Source: Flavivirga spongiicola (lineage in GTDB: Bacteria > Bacteroidota > Bacteroidia > Flavobacteriales > Flavobacteriaceae). From it: DNA of 64,000 nucleotides. Location: positions 3,106,001-3,170,000 of the forward strand of contig NZ_JAUOEO010000001.1 of the NCBI RefSeq assembly GCF_030540825.1, given 5' to 3'. This document shows positions 1 through 8,207 of this stretch, piece by piece; position 1 is the first letter of the stretch; each line of letters begins with the position of its first letter. A program made the position numbers and the translations under genes. Under the pieces are notes generated by a model. The model did no database searches, had not been told where the DNA came from, and saw only the letters and a list, made by a program, of their open reading frames with translations.

Positions 1-732
1 GGGGTGGTAACACATTCATCTGGTAATTTTGCACAGGCATTGTCATTGGCAGCAAATAAAACAGGCGTTAACGCTTATATTGTCATGCCAGAGAATGCAC
101 CCCTAGTAAAGAAAAATGCGGTAAAAGGTTATAAAGGACATATTATTGAAAGTGAGTCTACGCCAATGGCTCGTGAGGAAATGGCTGAAAAAGTTAAACT
201 AGAAAAAGATGCTACTTTTATTCATCCTTCAAATGATACTAGTGTTATTCATGGACAAGGAACTGCTGCTATTGAATTGTTAGAAGAGCAACCGCAATTG
301 GATTGTATTTTGACGCCTGTTGGTGGTGGTGGACTCATTGCAGGAACAGCTTTAGCAGCAAAATATTTTTCTGAAAAATGTAAAGTTATTGGAGGCGAAC
401 CTAAAAATGCAGATGATGCTTTTCGTTCTAAAAAAAGTGGAAAAATAGAGTATAACGAATCTGTTGATACTATTGCTGATGGTTTACGAACACACCTTGG
501 AGATAAAAATTTTCCCATTATTAAAGCAGATGTGGAAAGCATCATTTTAGTTGAAGAAGAAGCGATTATAGATGCCATGAAACTTGTTTGGGAACGCATG
601 AAAATAATTATTGAACCTTCAAGCGCCGTAGCATTTGCAGCTTTATTAAAAGAAAAAGAGCAATTTAAAAATAAAGAAGTTGGAATTATTATTTCTGGCG
701 GAAACGTAGATGTAACAAATCTACCGTTCTGA
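1..732 (+). CDS. PLP-dependent threonine/serine ammonia-lyase or serine racemase family, 5' truncated
   Basis: The reading frame is open from base 1, so the N-terminus lies outside the window, including the region expected to hold the PLP-binding lysine. What is visible is a fold-type II PLP enzyme. A SSGNF substrate-binding motif occurs at the start, the phosphate-binding glycine loop PVGGGGLIAG is near the middle, and IISGGNVD is near the C-terminus. This pattern fits the serine racemase / threo-3-hydroxyaspartate ammonia-lyase / catabolic threonine dehydratase group. There is no C-terminal ACT regulatory domain, which argues against biosynthetic IlvA. Substrate choice within the group cannot be made from this fragment. 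The gene is followed by about 150 bp before paaH on the same strand. Confidence 0.85.
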   Translation, partial: GVVTHSSGNFAQALSLAANKTGVNAYIVMPENAPLVKKNAVKGYKGHIIESESTPMAREEMAEKVKLEKDATFIHPSNDTSVIHGQGTAAIELLEEQPQLDCILTPVGGGGLIAGTALAAKYFSEKCKVIGGEPKNADDAFRSKKSGKIEYNESVDTIADGLRTHLGDKNFPIIKADVESIILVEEEAIIDAMKLVWERMKIIIEPSSAVAFAALLKEKEQFKNKEVGIIISGGNVDVTNLPF

Positions 733-830
733 TTAATGATTGGAGATTGTTGATTGCTGATTTTTGAACAAAAAGAAATGAAAGGAAGTTAAAATGAAAC
801 CAAACCAATTAGAAGAACGATGAATTAATT

Positions 831-853
831 TTAATACTTGTTACAAGTATTAA
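831..853. promoter_or_regulatory. perfect inverted repeat upstream of paaH
   Basis: Two 10-base arms, ttaatacttg and caagtattaa, are separated by TTA about 30 bp before the paaH start. There is no T-run after it, so it is a weak candidate for a terminator. It could be an operator or an mRNA hairpin. A 9-codon ATG-to-TGA frame at 794-823 (MKPNQLEER), preceded by a purine-rich aaaggaag, lies just before it and may be a leader peptide or a gene remnant. Confidence 0.4.
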
Positions 854-883
854 AACAACATCGAATAAGCTTAAATCTTAGTT

Positions 884-2107
884 TTGAATATGTCAAATCA
901 CAAATCAAATATCAACAATCAAATATCACAAATCATACAAGTAGGAATTATAGGTTCTGGAACCATGGGAAGTGGTATTGCGCAAGTAGCAGCAACTTCT
1001 GGTTGCAAGGTGAAATTATATGATACCAATCAATTAGCTTTAGATAAAGCCAAAGTAGCGTTGGATAAAATATTAAACAGACTCACTGAAAAAGGAAGAA
1101 TTGATACTGCCGAGAAAAGTAGGATTCAAGGCAATATTCAATATGTAGATAGCTTGAAAAGTCTTTCAGATTCTGATTTAACGATCGAAGCCATCATAGA
1201 GAATTTGGATATTAAGCAAAAGGTGTTTTCTGAATTAGAAACCTATGTGTCAGATAACTGTATTATCGCTTCAAATACATCTAGTTTATCAATAGCATCA
1301 ATTGCTGCATCATTAGAAAAACCAGAACGTTGTGTTGGGATCCATTTTTTCAATCCAGCACCTTTAATGAAGTTGGTTGAGGTTATTCCAGCTATTCAAA
1401 CGTCTAAAGAAGTGTTAGAGAAGTCGGTTAAGATTATATCTGATTGGAAAAAAACAGTAGCCATAGCAAAAGATACACCAGGTTTTATAGTGAATAGAGT
1501 AGCACGCCCGTTTTATGGAGAAGCATTAAGAATTTATGAAGAAGGTTTAGCGGATTTTGTAACGATTGACCACAGTTTAAAGACATTAGGAGGTTTCCGT
1601 ATGGGACCATTCGAATTAATGGATTTTATAGGAAACGATGTTAACTATACAGTAACCGAAACAGTATTTACTGCATTTTATTTCGATCCAAGATATAAAC
1701 CCGCATTTACGCAAAAACGTTTTGCAGAAGCAGGTTATCTCGGGAGAAAATCTGGAAAGGGGTATTACAATTATGATGAAAACGGCAAACGTGTCATTCA
1801 GAGCGGTAGCGAAGAATCTCAAAATAGTGAAATAGCAGAAGCTATATTCAATCGGATACTAATAATGTTAATCAATGAAGCGGCAGATGCCTTGTTTTTA
1901 AATATTGCTTCGGCTGAAGATATAGACAATGCTATGACTAAAGGCGTGAATTACCCTAAAGGGCTATTAGCTTGGGCAGATGAAAAAGGTATTGATTGGT
2001 GTGTTGAAACAATGGATAATTTATATAACGAATATCATGAAGATAGATACCGTTGCAGTCCATTATTACGTAAGATGAATAAACTAGGGATGAGGTTTTT
2101 TAATTAG
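884..2107 (+). CDS. paaH: 3-hydroxyacyl-CoA dehydrogenase, phenylacetate pathway (PaaH-like)
   Basis: Predicted NAD-dependent 3-hydroxyacyl-CoA dehydrogenase, cytoplasmic, oxidising 3-hydroxyadipyl-CoA to 3-oxoadipyl-CoA. The Rossmann dinucleotide loop GSGTMGSG is at residues 24-31. A typical HFFNPAPLMKLVEV segment follows in the middle, and the C-terminal helical domain appears twice (GPFELMDFIG and a second half ending NEYHEDRYRCSPLLRKM), as in the PaaH/PaaC group. At 407 residues it is a little shorter than the roughly 475-residue enterobacterial PaaH. Two ATGs (884 and 890) are possible starts and the difference is trivial. It opens a same-strand run of phenylacetate genes, which supports PaaH over the fatty-acid or butanol-type enzymes. 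Confidence 0.88.
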   Translation: MNMSNHKSNINNQISQIIQVGIIGSGTMGSGIAQVAATSGCKVKLYDTNQLALDKAKVALDKILNRLTEKGRIDTAEKSRIQGNIQYVDSLKSLSDSDLTIEAIIENLDIKQKVFSELETYVSDNCIIASNTSSLSIASIAASLEKPERCVGIHFFNPAPLMKLVEVIPAIQTSKEVLEKSVKIISDWKKTVAIAKDTPGFIVNRVARPFYGEALRIYEEGLADFVTIDHSLKTLGGFRMGPFELMDFIGNDVNYTVTETVFTAFYFDPRYKPAFTQKRFAEAGYLGRKSGKGYYNYDENGKRVIQSGSEESQNSEIAEAIFNRILIMLINEAADALFLNIASAEDIDNAMTKGVNYPKGLLAWADEKGIDWCVETMDNLYNEYHEDRYRCSPLLRKMNKLGMRFFN

Positions 2108-2116
2108 GTTTGAGGG

Positions 2117-2494
2117 ATGAGGAAATCAAATTATCATTTTAAGTTTGAAGATTTAACCATTTATGTTAGGGCAATGGAGTTTGGAGAGTTGGTAAATGGT
2201 TTAGTTAAAAAGTTTCCAAAAGAAGAACGGTTTGAGTTGTCTTCGCAATTCAAAAGAGCAGCAGATTCGATAGCATTGAATGTCTCTGAAGGTTCAAGTG
2301 GAACTGATAAACAATTTCATAACTATTTGGGTAATGCATGGCATAGTGCACATGAATGTGTTTCTTGTAGTTCAAAAGCCCAAATGAGAAATTATATTAC
2401 AAATGAAGAAGATGAGGAAAATAGAAGGATACTAACCGAATTATCAAAAATGATAACCACGTTAAGAGTTAGGATTTCAAAAAGAATTAAATAA
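2117..2494 (+). CDS. four-helix-bundle protein, 23S rRNA intervening-sequence protein family
   Basis: A 125-residue helical protein with the family's typical start (FKFEDLTIYVRAMEFG), the FPKEERFELSSQFKRAADSIALNVSEGS core, and a final helix SKMITTLRVRISKR. Relatives were first noticed inside 23S rRNA intervening sequences and are now found as free-standing genes in many Bacteroidota. Their biochemical role is not established. It sits 9 bp after paaH and 6 bp before paaI, so it is probably co-transcribed with a catabolic operon to which it has no obvious link. The C-terminal stretch ECVSCSSKAQMRNYIT diverges from the usual LxETxxxLxxA pattern. Confidence 0.8.
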   Translation: MRKSNYHFKFEDLTIYVRAMEFGELVNGLVKKFPKEERFELSSQFKRAADSIALNVSEGSSGTDKQFHNYLGNAWHSAHECVSCSSKAQMRNYITNEEDEENRRILTELSKMITTLRVRISKRIK

Positions 2495-2500
2495 TTTTAA

Positions 2501-2926
2501 ATGTCAACTAAAAATAAACCTATAGCCTCACACCTCATTCCTTACCGAATGTTAAGCCAAGACGCCTACAGCCAATGGTTAGGTATTGAAATTTTAGAAA
2601 GTGAGATTGGACGTGTTAAGGTAGCCATGACTATTCGAAAAGAGATGCTTAACAGTATGAATTATGCACATGGAGGAATTAGTTATTCGCTTGCTGATAC
2701 AGCTTTCGGATTTACCTCAAACACACATGGGAAGTATGCAGTCTCTATTGAAACAAGCATTAATCATATAGAAGCATTAAATGAAGGTGATTATTTAGTC
2801 GCAGAATGTGTTATTGAAAAAGTAAATAATAAATTAGGGTTTAACATCGTAGAAGTAAAACGAGGAGATGAATTGGTTGCGCTATTTAAAGGTGTGGTTT
2901 ATCGTACTCAAAAAGATTGGGAATAA
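2501..2926 (+). CDS. paaI: hydroxyphenylacetyl-CoA thioesterase PaaI
   Basis: A 141-residue single hotdog-fold thioesterase. The HGG motif in YAHGGISYSLADTAFGF marks the acyl-CoA site and the Asp in LADTAF is the family's catalytic acid. Family knowledge places PaaI as a salvage thioesterase that frees CoA from stalled ring-hydroxylated phenylacetyl-CoA intermediates. Its length is that expected for PaaI (about 140). It lies between paaH (with one inserted gene) and the thiolase gene, which fits a pathway-specific role. The left palindrome of a repeat element begins 4 bp after its stop. Confidence 0.9.
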   Translation: MSTKNKPIASHLIPYRMLSQDAYSQWLGIEILESEIGRVKVAMTIRKEMLNSMNYAHGGISYSLADTAFGFTSNTHGKYAVSIETSINHIEALNEGDYLVAECVIEKVNNKLGFNIVEVKRGDELVALFKGVVYRTQKDWE

Positions 2927-2930
2927 ACAA

Positions 2931-3060
2931 ATTCCTGCGTAGGCAGGAATCTCATAATAGAAAGAAAAAACAAATTCAAGACGATCCCTCTATAAGTAAG
3001 TGTTTAGGGAGAGAGTTAATTTTGAGTAATAATTAATAAGATACCTGCCTGCGCAGGCAT
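2931..3060. mobile_element. palindrome-bounded element 1, empty
   Basis: The left end is the 20-base palindrome attcctgcgtaggcaggaat (2931-2950) followed by CTCATAAT. The right end is agatacctgcctgcgcaggcat (key bases 3039-3060), which is the left end in reverse complement with a few changes. The roughly 80-bp interior shows no reading frame and no similarity to the GIY-YIG gene. The element fills the whole paaI-paaJ gap: its left palindrome starts 4 bp after the paaI stop and its right palindrome ends 4 bp before the paaJ start. Its ends match those of the elements at 4268-4648 and 7995-8207. Confidence 0.75.
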
Positions 3061-3064
3061 TACT

Positions 3065-4279
3065 ATGAAAGAAGCATACATAATAGACGGTATTAGAACA
3101 CCAATAGGGAGTTATAAAGGCACTTTGTCCGCTGTTCGTACAGACGATTTAGGGGCTATTGCTATTAAAGAAATTGTAGAGCGTAACAAGAATATTCCTA
3201 AAGACGCTTATGATGATGTTATCATGGGCTGTGCAAACCAGGCAGGAGAAGATAACCGTAATGTAGCACGTATGTGTTCTTTGTTGGCAGGGTTACCATT
3301 TACAGTTCCGGGAGAAACCGTTAACCGTTTATGCAGTTCGGGATTATCAGCTATTATTCATGCGAACAGAGCTATTAAAGCTGGAGATGGCAATGTGTTT
3401 ATAGCAGGAGGTGTTGAGAATATGACGCGTGGTCCATACGTTATAGGAAAGCCGTCGACTGGATTTGGAGGTGATTCTAAAATGTACGATTCTACGTTTG
3501 GATGGCGTTTTATTAACCCGAAGATACATAAACTATATGGTACAGACGGTATGGGGAATACTGCCGAAAACCTTGTGGAAATGTATAATATTTCTCGTGA
3601 AGATCAAGATGCTTTTGCGTATTGGAGTCAAATGAAAGCAACCAGAGCGCAAGAAAATGGGCGTTTAGATAAAGAGATTGTTCATGTTGAAATTCCACAA
3701 CGGAAAAAGGATCCAATTATTTTTTCAAAAGATGAGTTTGTAAAGCCAACAACAACGAAGGAAGTATTGGCAAAATTACGCCCAGCTTTTAAGAAAGAAG
3801 GAGGAAGTGTTACTGCTGGAAATTCATCGGGATTAAATGATGGAGCAGCAGCTACGATTATTGCATCAGAAAATGCTGTAAAACAATATGGATTAAAACC
3901 AATAGCAAGAATAGTAAGCTCAGCTGTAGTTGGTGTTGAGCCAAGAATCATGGGAATCGGTCCAGTGCAAGCTTCGAATAGAGCATTAGAAAAAGCAGGT
4001 TTAACTATGGACGATATCGATGTTATAGAATTAAACGAAGCATTTGCTGCACAAGCATTAGCATGTACCAGAGCTTGGGGATTAGCAGATAACGATCCAA
4101 GATTAAACCCAAATGGAGGTTCTATCGCCATTGGGCATCCATTAGGTGTTACAGGAGCTAGAATTGCATATTCAGCAGCTTTAGAATTACAAGAACAACA
4201 AAAAAGATATGCATTAGTTACCATGTGTGTTGGAGTAGGGCAAGGATATGCAGCAATTATAGAAAGAATTCCTGCGTAG
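3065..4279 (+). CDS. paaJ: 3-oxoadipyl-CoA thiolase
   Basis: Thiolase cleaving 3-oxoadipyl-CoA to succinyl-CoA and acetyl-CoA, the last step of phenylacetate breakdown. The nucleophilic Cys lies in NRLCSSGLSAI, the NEAFAAQ and GHPLGVTGAR motifs carry the Asn and His of the active site, and CVGVGQG near the C-terminus carries the second catalytic Cys. The 404-residue length is usual. The last codons read ERI-Pro-Ala-stop. The Pro, Ala and TAG come from the left palindrome of the downstream repeat element (4268-4292), whereas family members normally stop right after the ERV/ERI position. The original stop therefore appears to have been replaced by the insertion. Confidence 0.93.
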   Translation: MKEAYIIDGIRTPIGSYKGTLSAVRTDDLGAIAIKEIVERNKNIPKDAYDDVIMGCANQAGEDNRNVARMCSLLAGLPFTVPGETVNRLCSSGLSAIIHANRAIKAGDGNVFIAGGVENMTRGPYVIGKPSTGFGGDSKMYDSTFGWRFINPKIHKLYGTDGMGNTAENLVEMYNISREDQDAFAYWSQMKATRAQENGRLDKEIVHVEIPQRKKDPIIFSKDEFVKPTTTKEVLAKLRPAFKKEGGSVTAGNSSGLNDGAAATIIASENAVKQYGLKPIARIVSSAVVGVEPRIMGIGPVQASNRALEKAGLTMDDIDVIELNEAFAAQALACTRAWGLADNDPRLNPNGGSIAIGHPLGVTGARIAYSAALELQEQQKRYALVTMCVGVGQGYAAIIERIPA

Positions 4280-4648
4280 GCAGGAATCTCATAATAAAAG
4301 AAATGAAACATTGGTGCGTCTATATAATGGCAAATAAACCTAACGGAGTAATTTATATAGGTGTAACCGATAATATTGATGAAAGAGTAAAAGAGCATAA
4401 AAATAAAATTTATCCAAAATCTTTTACTGCAAAGTATAATTGTGAAAACCTTGTTTATTTTGAAGGGTTAGAAAATGGAAAAGAAGCATCAATTAGAGAA
4501 AAACAATTTAAAAAATGGAAAAGAGAATGGAAAGTAAAACTGATTGTAGAAATGAATCCTAATTGGTCAGATTTAAGTGTAAATTGGAATTTAGATAATA
4601 AAGAATTTAGAGTTAATAAATAAAAAAGATACCTGCCTTCGCAGGCAT
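4268..4648 (+). mobile_element. palindrome-bounded element 2, carrying an intact GIY-YIG gene
   Basis: The left palindrome attcctgcgtaggcaggaat is at 4268-4287 followed by CTCATAAT, identical to the left end of element 1. The right palindrome (4627-4648, agatacctgccttcgcaggcat) is a near reverse complement of the left. Between them is one GIY-YIG endonuclease gene, which fills the element and ends just before the right palindrome. The left end overlaps the last codons of the thiolase gene, and the right end stops 5 bp before the paaZ ATG. No transposase and no clear target-site duplication were seen. Confidence 0.75.
4303..4623 (+). CDS. small GIY-YIG superfamily endonuclease
   Basis: A 106-residue single-domain GIY-YIG nuclease, like the free-standing UvrC-type (UPF0213) family. 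Visible motifs are VYIM and IYIGVTDNIDER, which stand for the GIY...YIG core. The Arg of DERVKEHK is the likely catalytic Arg, and the Glu in KEASIREKQFKKWKREWK is the likely metal ligand. An upstream in-frame extension runs into the thiolase gene. The ATG at 4303 is preferred because it begins the conserved domain and lies inside the element. The gene is wedged between paaJ and paaZ and bounded by the palindromes, so it looks like element cargo rather than a pathway gene. It may act on the palindromes, but nothing here shows activity. Confidence 0.88.
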   Translation: MKHWCVYIMANKPNGVIYIGVTDNIDERVKEHKNKIYPKSFTAKYNCENLVYFEGLENGKEASIREKQFKKWKREWKVKLIVEMNPNWSDLSVNWNLDNKEFRVNK

Positions 4649-4653
4649 TTATT

Positions 4654-7149
4654 ATGAAAAAAGCACAAAATTATGTTACAGGTCAATGGCAAAAAGGCAC
4701 AGGTGATGGTGTTCCTATGTTTGATGCTGTAACGGGAGAAGTGATTGCGTTATCCGATACTACAGGTCTTGACTTTGCTGAAATCTTACAATACGGACGA
4801 GATAAAGGAGAAACTTTGCGCAAAATGACTTTTCAAGAGCGGGGAAACATGCTTAAAAAATTAGCATTGTATCTTGTTAAGAGAAAAGATGCATTTTACG
4901 AGCTAAGCTATAGAACAGGAGCTACAAAAATTGATAGTTGGATAGATATTGAGGGTGGTTTTGGTAACCTTTTTGCTAATGCTTCATTGCGTAAATTGTT
5001 TCCAAATCAGTCCTATCATGTAGAAGGAGATCCAATCGATTTATCTCGTGGCGGACGCTTTATGGCTCACCATATTATGGTGCCCAAAAAAGGTGTTGCC
5101 ATTCACATTAATGCTTTTAATTTTCCAGTTTGGGGCATGCTAGAAAAGTGTGCTGTTAACTGGATGGCTGGTGTTCCTGCTATTGTGAAACCAGCAACAA
5201 ATACAGCCTTTTTAACCGAAGCTGTTGTTAAAGAAATTATAGCATCTAACATATTGCCAGAAGGTGCTTTGCAATTAATTACAGGTTCTGCAAGATCTAT
5301 ATTAGATACGGTTCAATCTCAAGATGTTGTAACTTTTACAGGCTCAGCTTCAACAGGTCGTTTATTGAAATCGCATTCACAAATTATAAATGAATCTGTT
5401 CCATTTAATATGGAAGCTGATTCTTTAAATTCATCTATATTGGGTGAAGATGCCATTCCTGGAACGCCAGAGTTTAATATTTTTATAAAAGAAGTACGTA
5501 AGGAAATGACCGTAAAAGCGGGACAAAAATGTACAGCTATTAGGCGTGTTATTGTTCCAGAGAAATTGGTTGAAGATGTACAAATTGCATTAGGAAGTGC
5601 TTTGGATAAAGTAACTATAGGAGATCCAAGGCTTAAAGAAGTACGTATGGGGTCTTTGGTAAGCAAAGACCAAGTTGATGAAGTCAGAGAACGTGTTGAA
5701 GAAATTAGTAAAACGGCTCATATAGTATATGGTAGTTTAGATAAGGTAAATGTTATTGGAGCAGATGCTAAAAAAGGCGCTTTTATTAGCCCGATCTTAT
5801 TAAGAGAAGATCATCCATTTACTAATCACGCTGTGCATGAAAAAGAAGCATTTGGTCCTGTTAGTACTATTATGCCATATAAAAATTTAGATGAGGCTAT
5901 AACTTTAGCTCAAATGGGTAAAGGTTCTTTAGTATCGTCAATTACCACTAATGATGATAATATTGCAAAAGATTATGTGGTCAATGCAGCGAGTCATCAT
6001 GGTCGTATTTTAGTTCTTAATAGAGAGAGTGCAAAAGAAAGCACAGGGCATGGGTCGCCACTTCCAAGTTTAACACATGGAGGCCCAGGACGTGCTGGTG
6101 GAGGAGAAGAAATGGGAGGCATGCGAGGTATTAAGCATTACTTGCAACGCACCGCAATTCAGGGTTCACCAACCACATTAACAGAAATTACTGGCATTTA
6201 TCAGGCAAATGCCAAGTATAAAGAAGCAGAACAGCATCCATTTAAATACCATTGGGAAGATATTCAACCAGGTATGTCTTTAAAAACACATAAGCGCACA
6301 TTTACAGATACAGATATAATTAATTTTGCTAACCTTACTTGGGATCATTTTTATGCACATACGGATATAACATCATTAGATGGAAGTATTTTTGAAAAGC
6401 GAACAGCTCATGGGTATTTTATTATTTCGGCTGCTGCCGGATTATTTGTATATCCGAATAAAGGACCAGTTTCTGCAAATTATGGCTTGGAAGAATGTCG
6501 TTTTTTACGTCCTTTGTATCATAATGATACCGTTTATGTACGTTTAACATGCAAACAAAAAGTAGATAGAGATGTTGCAGGTGCAGAACACCCTAGTGGT
6601 ATTGTAAAATGGTTTGTTGAGGTATTTGATGCTGACGATGAATTGGTGGCTATAGCAACCATTCTAACAATGGTTCAGAAAAAACAGGAGACATTTGTTG
6701 AAATGACAGAAGAGAAAATTCAAGAATGTTTAAATAAATTGACAGTAGATATTAAACCAAAATGGGGAAGTATGTCGGCGCAACATATGGTTGAACATTT
6801 AGAATATACTTATAGAATTGCATCAGGAGAAATACAGGATTTTGAAATTAAAACACCTGAAAAAATATTAGAAAAAGTGCATAACTCACTTTATAATTAT
6901 GATAAAATGCCATATGAGCACATGTTCCCTTTAGCAGAGGAATCTAAAATTGGGGAATTAAAATCAAACAATTTAGAAGAGGCTATTATTAAACTAAATG
7001 AAGCTAGAAATAACTATTTGGAGTATTTTAAAGAAAACCCTGATGCTACTTTAAAAAATGTAGTGTTTGGAGAATTAAATAGATATGAGTGGTATTTGAT
7101 GGAGCGAAAGCATTTGAATCATCATTTTGAACAATTTGGATTAATATAA
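4654..7149 (+). CDS. paaZ: bifunctional PaaZ (aldehyde dehydrogenase / MaoC hydratase) with an extra C-terminal domain
   Basis: PaaZ opens the oxepin-CoA ring with its MaoC-like hydratase domain and oxidises the resulting aldehyde with its ALDH domain. The ALDH domain spans roughly residues 1-520, with the catalytic Cys293 in GQKCTAIRR. The MaoC hotdog domain spans roughly 530-680, with Asp564 and His569 in WDHFYAHTD matching the known Asp/His pair. Enterobacterial PaaZ is about 680 residues, whereas this protein has 831. The extra segment (about 690-831) contains [16 protein letters not shown] and ends [13 protein letters not shown], resembling a DUF1569/DinB-like helical bundle with His ligands. 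There is no stop or frameshift at the junction. The start is 5 bp after the right palindrome of element 2. Confidence 0.92.
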   Translation: MKKAQNYVTGQWQKGTGDGVPMFDAVTGEVIALSDTTGLDFAEILQYGRDKGETLRKMTFQERGNMLKKLALYLVKRKDAFYELSYRTGATKIDSWIDIEGGFGNLFANASLRKLFPNQSYHVEGDPIDLSRGGRFMAHHIMVPKKGVAIHINAFNFPVWGMLEKCAVNWMAGVPAIVKPATNTAFLTEAVVKEIIASNILPEGALQLITGSARSILDTVQSQDVVTFTGSASTGRLLKSHSQIINESVPFNMEADSLNSSILGEDAIPGTPEFNIFIKEVRKEMTVKAGQKCTAIRRVIVPEKLVEDVQIALGSALDKVTIGDPRLKEVRMGSLVSKDQVDEVRERVEEISKTAHIVYGSLDKVNVIGADAKKGAFISPILLREDHPFTNHAVHEKEAFGPVSTIMPYKNLDEAITLAQMGKGSLVSSITTNDDNIAKDYVVNAASHHGRILVLNRESAKESTGHGSPLPSLTHGGPGRAGGGEEMGGMRGIKHYLQRTAIQGSPTTLTEITGIYQANAKYKEAEQHPFKYHWEDIQPGMSLKTHKRTFTDTDIINFANLTWDHFYAHTDITSLDGSIFEKRTAHGYFIISAAAGLFVYPNKGPVSANYGLEECRFLRPLYHNDTVYVRLTCKQKVDRDVAGAEHPSGIVKWFVEVFDADDELVAIATILTMVQKKQETFVEMTEEKIQECLNKLTVDIKPKWGSMSAQHMVEHLEYTYRIASGEIQDFEIKTPEKILEKVHNSLYNYDKMPYEHMFPLAEESKIGELKSNNLEEAIIKLNEARNNYLEYFKENPDATLKNVVFGELNRYEWYLMERKHLNHHFEQFGLI

Positions 7150-7155
7150 ACGATG

Positions 7156-7185
7156 TTGTCATTCCGAAAGAAGTGAGGAATCTCA
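7156..7185. repeat. GTCAT...GGAATCTCAT hairpin repeat
   Basis: The paaZ to enoyl-CoA hydratase gap contains GTCATTCC, an 11-base spacer, then GGAATCTCAT. The short arms ATTCC/GGAAT and the CTCAT tail match the left ends of the palindrome-bounded elements, so it is probably a solo or decayed member of the same family. Confidence 0.5.
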
Positions 7186-7238
7186 TGATAAGATTGCACG
7201 CATTTTATTCTTTGTAATGATAAAAAATATAAAAAAGT

Positions 7239-7991
7239 ATGAGTGACCCTTATGTTAAAATAGATATAGAAAACGAGGTAGGATACATCGAGTTTTTTCA
7301 TCCTGCACATAATTCCTTGCCAGGAAACATATTAGCAGAACTAGCCGAAACTATAACTGAAGCAGGTGAGAATGATGCTGTCAAAGTAATTGTTCTAAAA
7401 AGTGGGGGTGACCGGACATTTTGTGCAGGAGCAAGTTTTAAAGAACTTATTAATATAAATGATGCTGCAAAAGGAAAAGTATTCTTTTCAGGATTTGCAA
7501 ATGTGATTAATGCGATGCGTAAATGCCCAAAGTTTATTATTGGGCGCATTCAAGGAAAAACTGTTGGAGGAGGTGTTGGTTTAGCAGCTTCAACAGATTA
7601 TTGTATGGGAACAAAATTCGCAGCAATCAAATTAAGCGAGCTAAATATTGGTATTGGACCTTTTGTTGTGGGACCAGCAATAGAACGTAAAATGGGATTG
7701 AGTGCGATGTCTCAGATTGCTATAGACGCTAATTCATTTTATCCTGCAGAATGGGCAAAACAAAAAGGCTTATTTACGCATGTATATGATGGTACTGAAG
7801 AACTTGATGAAGCTGTAAAAGTGACAGCAGAGCATTTATGTACTTACAATACAGAAGCGATGATGGAAATGAAAAAGGTTTTTTGGAAAGGAACAGACCA
7901 TTGGGATGAACTATTAGCAGAGCGAGCAGAAACAAGTGGACGATTAGTTTTAAGTGATTTTACAAAAGAAAAATTAAAAGGGTTTAAGTGA
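7239..7991 (+). CDS. enoyl-CoA hydratase/isomerase family protein (PaaF/PaaG-type)
   Basis: A 250-residue crotonase-fold enzyme. The CAGASFKEL and GKTVGGGVGLAAS segments form the oxyanion hole, and the Glu in SELNIGIGPFVVG occupies the position of one catalytic Glu. In this operon it should act either as the 2,3-dehydroadipyl-CoA hydratase (PaaF) or as the epoxide isomerase (PaaG), and the sequence does not decide. The usual Gly-Gly after the catalytic loop is replaced by Val-Val-Gly, and the ends are divergent, so a more general short-chain hydratase is also possible. Downstream lies the relic element 7995-8207. Confidence 0.8.
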   Translation: MSDPYVKIDIENEVGYIEFFHPAHNSLPGNILAELAETITEAGENDAVKVIVLKSGGDRTFCAGASFKELININDAAKGKVFFSGFANVINAMRKCPKFIIGRIQGKTVGGGVGLAASTDYCMGTKFAAIKLSELNIGIGPFVVGPAIERKMGLSAMSQIAIDANSFYPAEWAKQKGLFTHVYDGTEELDEAVKVTAEHLCTYNTEAMMEMKKVFWKGTDHWDELLAERAETSGRLVLSDFTKEKLKGFK

Positions 7992-7994
7992 CAC

Positions 7995-8207
7995 ATTCCT
8001 GCGAAGGCAGGAATCTCATGGCAAACAAAGACAAAACATTGGTATAACCAGATAATGGTAAATAAATTTTATAGAGTAATTTATAATGGAGTTATAGATA
8101 ATATTGAAGAAATAAATCACAATGGATCAGGTTTAAATTTTCATTGGTATTTAGATAATTGAGAATTTAGAGTTAATAAATAATGAGATTCCTGCCTACG
8201 CAGGAAT
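7995..8207. mobile_element. palindrome-bounded element 3, carrying a decayed GIY-YIG relic
   Basis: The left end, attcctgcgaaggcaggaat then CTCAT, is at 7995-8019. The right end, gagattcctgcctacgcaggaat (key bases 8185-8207), is its inverted copy. The inside is an internally deleted version of the gene carried by element 2. The element starts 3 bp after the hydratase stop and ends 6 bp before the paaY start. It therefore occupies an inter-cistronic gap in the same manner as elements 1 and 2. Confidence 0.75.
8031..8183 (+). pseudogene. relic of the GIY-YIG endonuclease gene
   Basis: Two blocks align with the intact gene at 4303-4623. The first, up to about 8117, still reads KHW...NKxxxVIY..V.DNI.E. 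The last 66 bases (8118-8183) match the final 66 bases of the intact gene and read N.S.L...W.LDN-stop-EFRVNK-stop. About 165 bases of the middle are missing, which removes the catalytic core. Stop codons follow KHW and LDN. No function is expected. It shows that the gene and palindromes travelled as a unit and that this copy is older. Confidence 0.85.

Noticed and set aside
4225..4302. N-terminal extension of the GIY-YIG gene
   Set aside because: It would run into the thiolase coding region and palindrome. The domain starts at the ATG at 4303.
3682..4398. 238-codon minus-strand open frame
   Set aside because: Antisense to paaJ and the GIY-YIG element. The thiolase motifs in the plus frame are unambiguous and the minus frame has no recognisable domain.
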